Source: a virus
IMG/VR virus record: IMGVR_UViG_3300050821_000359
Location: 1 to 64,000 of that record
DNA length: 64,000 nt
Strand: one strand, 5' to 3'
Made by a program: the position numbers and the translations under genes. The notes under the pieces were generated by a model that was not told the origin of the DNA, did not search any database, and was given only the letters and a program-made list of their open reading frames with translations. Numbering within the stretch: position 1 is the stretch's first letter; each line of letters begins with the position of its first letter. Positions 63,439 through 64,000 of the stretch are shown here, one piece after another.

Positions 63439-64000
63439 AGTTTCTAGCATTTTAGCTAAATCTTTTATAACTTCCAGTCTTTTAAAAACGGATTCATCAG
63501 AAACCTGACAACCATTAGCTCTGGACATAGAAGCTCGCATCCAACCATCTAGTGTAAATTTTGACTTACTTGTTTGACAAGACATATAAGGACTTTCAGG
63601 ACTACTGGAACAGCACGGAACTAAATTTCCGGGAATATGCCCCTTGGAAGAATCTAGCCTATCTAATCCCCATACTTTTCCAGACAAGGGAAACAACCCG
63701 CAATACGCGCAAGGTCTTGGATTCCCACTATCATCCAAAAAATAATGAATAGCCTCAGTAGGATTGTTAAATCCAAACTCACGGCTTTCCTGCTTATCCG
63801 TCCATTTCATGCCTAAATATCTCTTTCTAAGTACAGGATAGTACCCATTAGACATATTTTTAGCTTTTTGCGAAAACCGCATACCTTCTTTAACATAGGA
63901 AGGTAGACTGCCGTCTTTTCTCCAATCAGTTGCCCAATCTTCGATTGTACCGGCTGAAATTCCCGTTCTCTGGACAATTTCTTTATATGATCTTTTCTTA
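63427..64000 (-). CDS. HNH endonuclease with N-terminal HTH, 5' partial
   Basis: The frame stays open to the right edge. The edge-proximal part encodes a helix-turn-helix (SYKEIVQRTGISAGTIEDWATDWR), and the C-terminal part an HNH core (PCAYCGLFP, W-G-L-D-R-L-D-S-S-K-G-H, G-N-L-V-P-C-C, S-K-S-K-F). An HTH plus HNH is a homing-endonuclease layout. Confidence 0.7.
   Translation of the reverse strand, partial: KKRSYKEIVQRTGISAGTIEDWATDWRKDGSLPSYVKEGMRFSQKAKNMSNGYYPVLRKRYLGMKWTDKQESREFGFNNPTEAIHYFLDDSGNPRPCAYCGLFPLSGKVWGLDRLDSSKGHIPGNLVPCCSSSPESPYMSCQTSKSKFTLDGWMRASMSRANGCQVSDESVFKRLEVIKDLAKMLETKGA

Overview
The window is a contiguous piece of a double-stranded DNA tailed-phage (or prophage) genome of moderate to low G+C. 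Two large, almost gap-free gene blocks converge on a strong terminator at about 32.5 kb. The left block (about 1-32.5 kb, + strand) is early/replication/accessory; the right block (about 32.5-64 kb, - strand) starts with nucleotide metabolism and tRNAs and then carries virion genes. Genes overlap by a few bases throughout (ATGA, TAATG, GTGA), as is typical of phages. No portal, major capsid, terminase or DNA polymerase gene is visible, so the genome continues past at least one edge, and both edge genes are cut. The virion genes look podovirus-like: several very large internal virion proteins (one with a lytic transglycosylase domain), a GNAT-like protein and a big tail/stabilisation-type protein. 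The host cannot be read directly. The tRNA set, the signal peptides ending in AQ and the fibre style hint at a G+C-richer Gram-negative host, perhaps Acidobacteriota, but that is a weak inference.

Layout, left block: 0-2.8 kb has a hexapeptide-repeat protein and small unknown genes. 2.75-4.1 kb has tRNA-Met(CAT), tRNA-Leu(TAA) and tRNA-Arg(TCT). 4.5-8.8 kb has a short tyrosine recombinase, a phosphoribosyltransferase, an Rmf-like protein, a membrane HExxH protein and a RecB-type nuclease. 8.8-10.7 kb starts with a consensus promoter and a structured leader ahead of a probable ssDNA-binding protein, followed by small exported proteins. 10.7-18.8 kb holds two different RNA ligases, a COG3541-type nucleotidyltransferase, a deoxyribosyltransferase-like protein and an SF2 helicase. 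19.7-25.3 kb carries primase-helicase and RecA. 25.8-26.7 kb is a self-contained cassette of two secreted proteins. 27.5-32.3 kb has a cupin, MazG, a Prs/Adps-like plus NAMPT-like pair (an NAD+ reconstitution module) and an AAA+ ATPase.

Layout, right block (read right to left): virion genes 63.4-39 kb, including three consecutive large fibre-like proteins that each begin with a Sec signal peptide. Then come a SleB-like hydrolase, membrane/coiled-coil proteins, a calcineurin-type phosphoesterase, a dATP/dGTP diphosphohydrolase-like protein, three tRNAs (Ala, Gln, Thr), an HAD phosphatase and a B12-type ribonucleotide reductase.

How it fits together: reductase, MazG, the diphosphohydrolase, PRTase and NDT-like genes adjust nucleotide pools. 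Primase-helicase, RecA, SSB, RecB-like nuclease and helicase replicate and recombine DNA. RNA ligases plus phage tRNAs would restore tRNAs cut by host anticodon nucleases. The Adps/Namat-like pair would rebuild NAD+ after host NADase defences fire. Eleven HNH-type endonuclease genes are scattered between the core genes.
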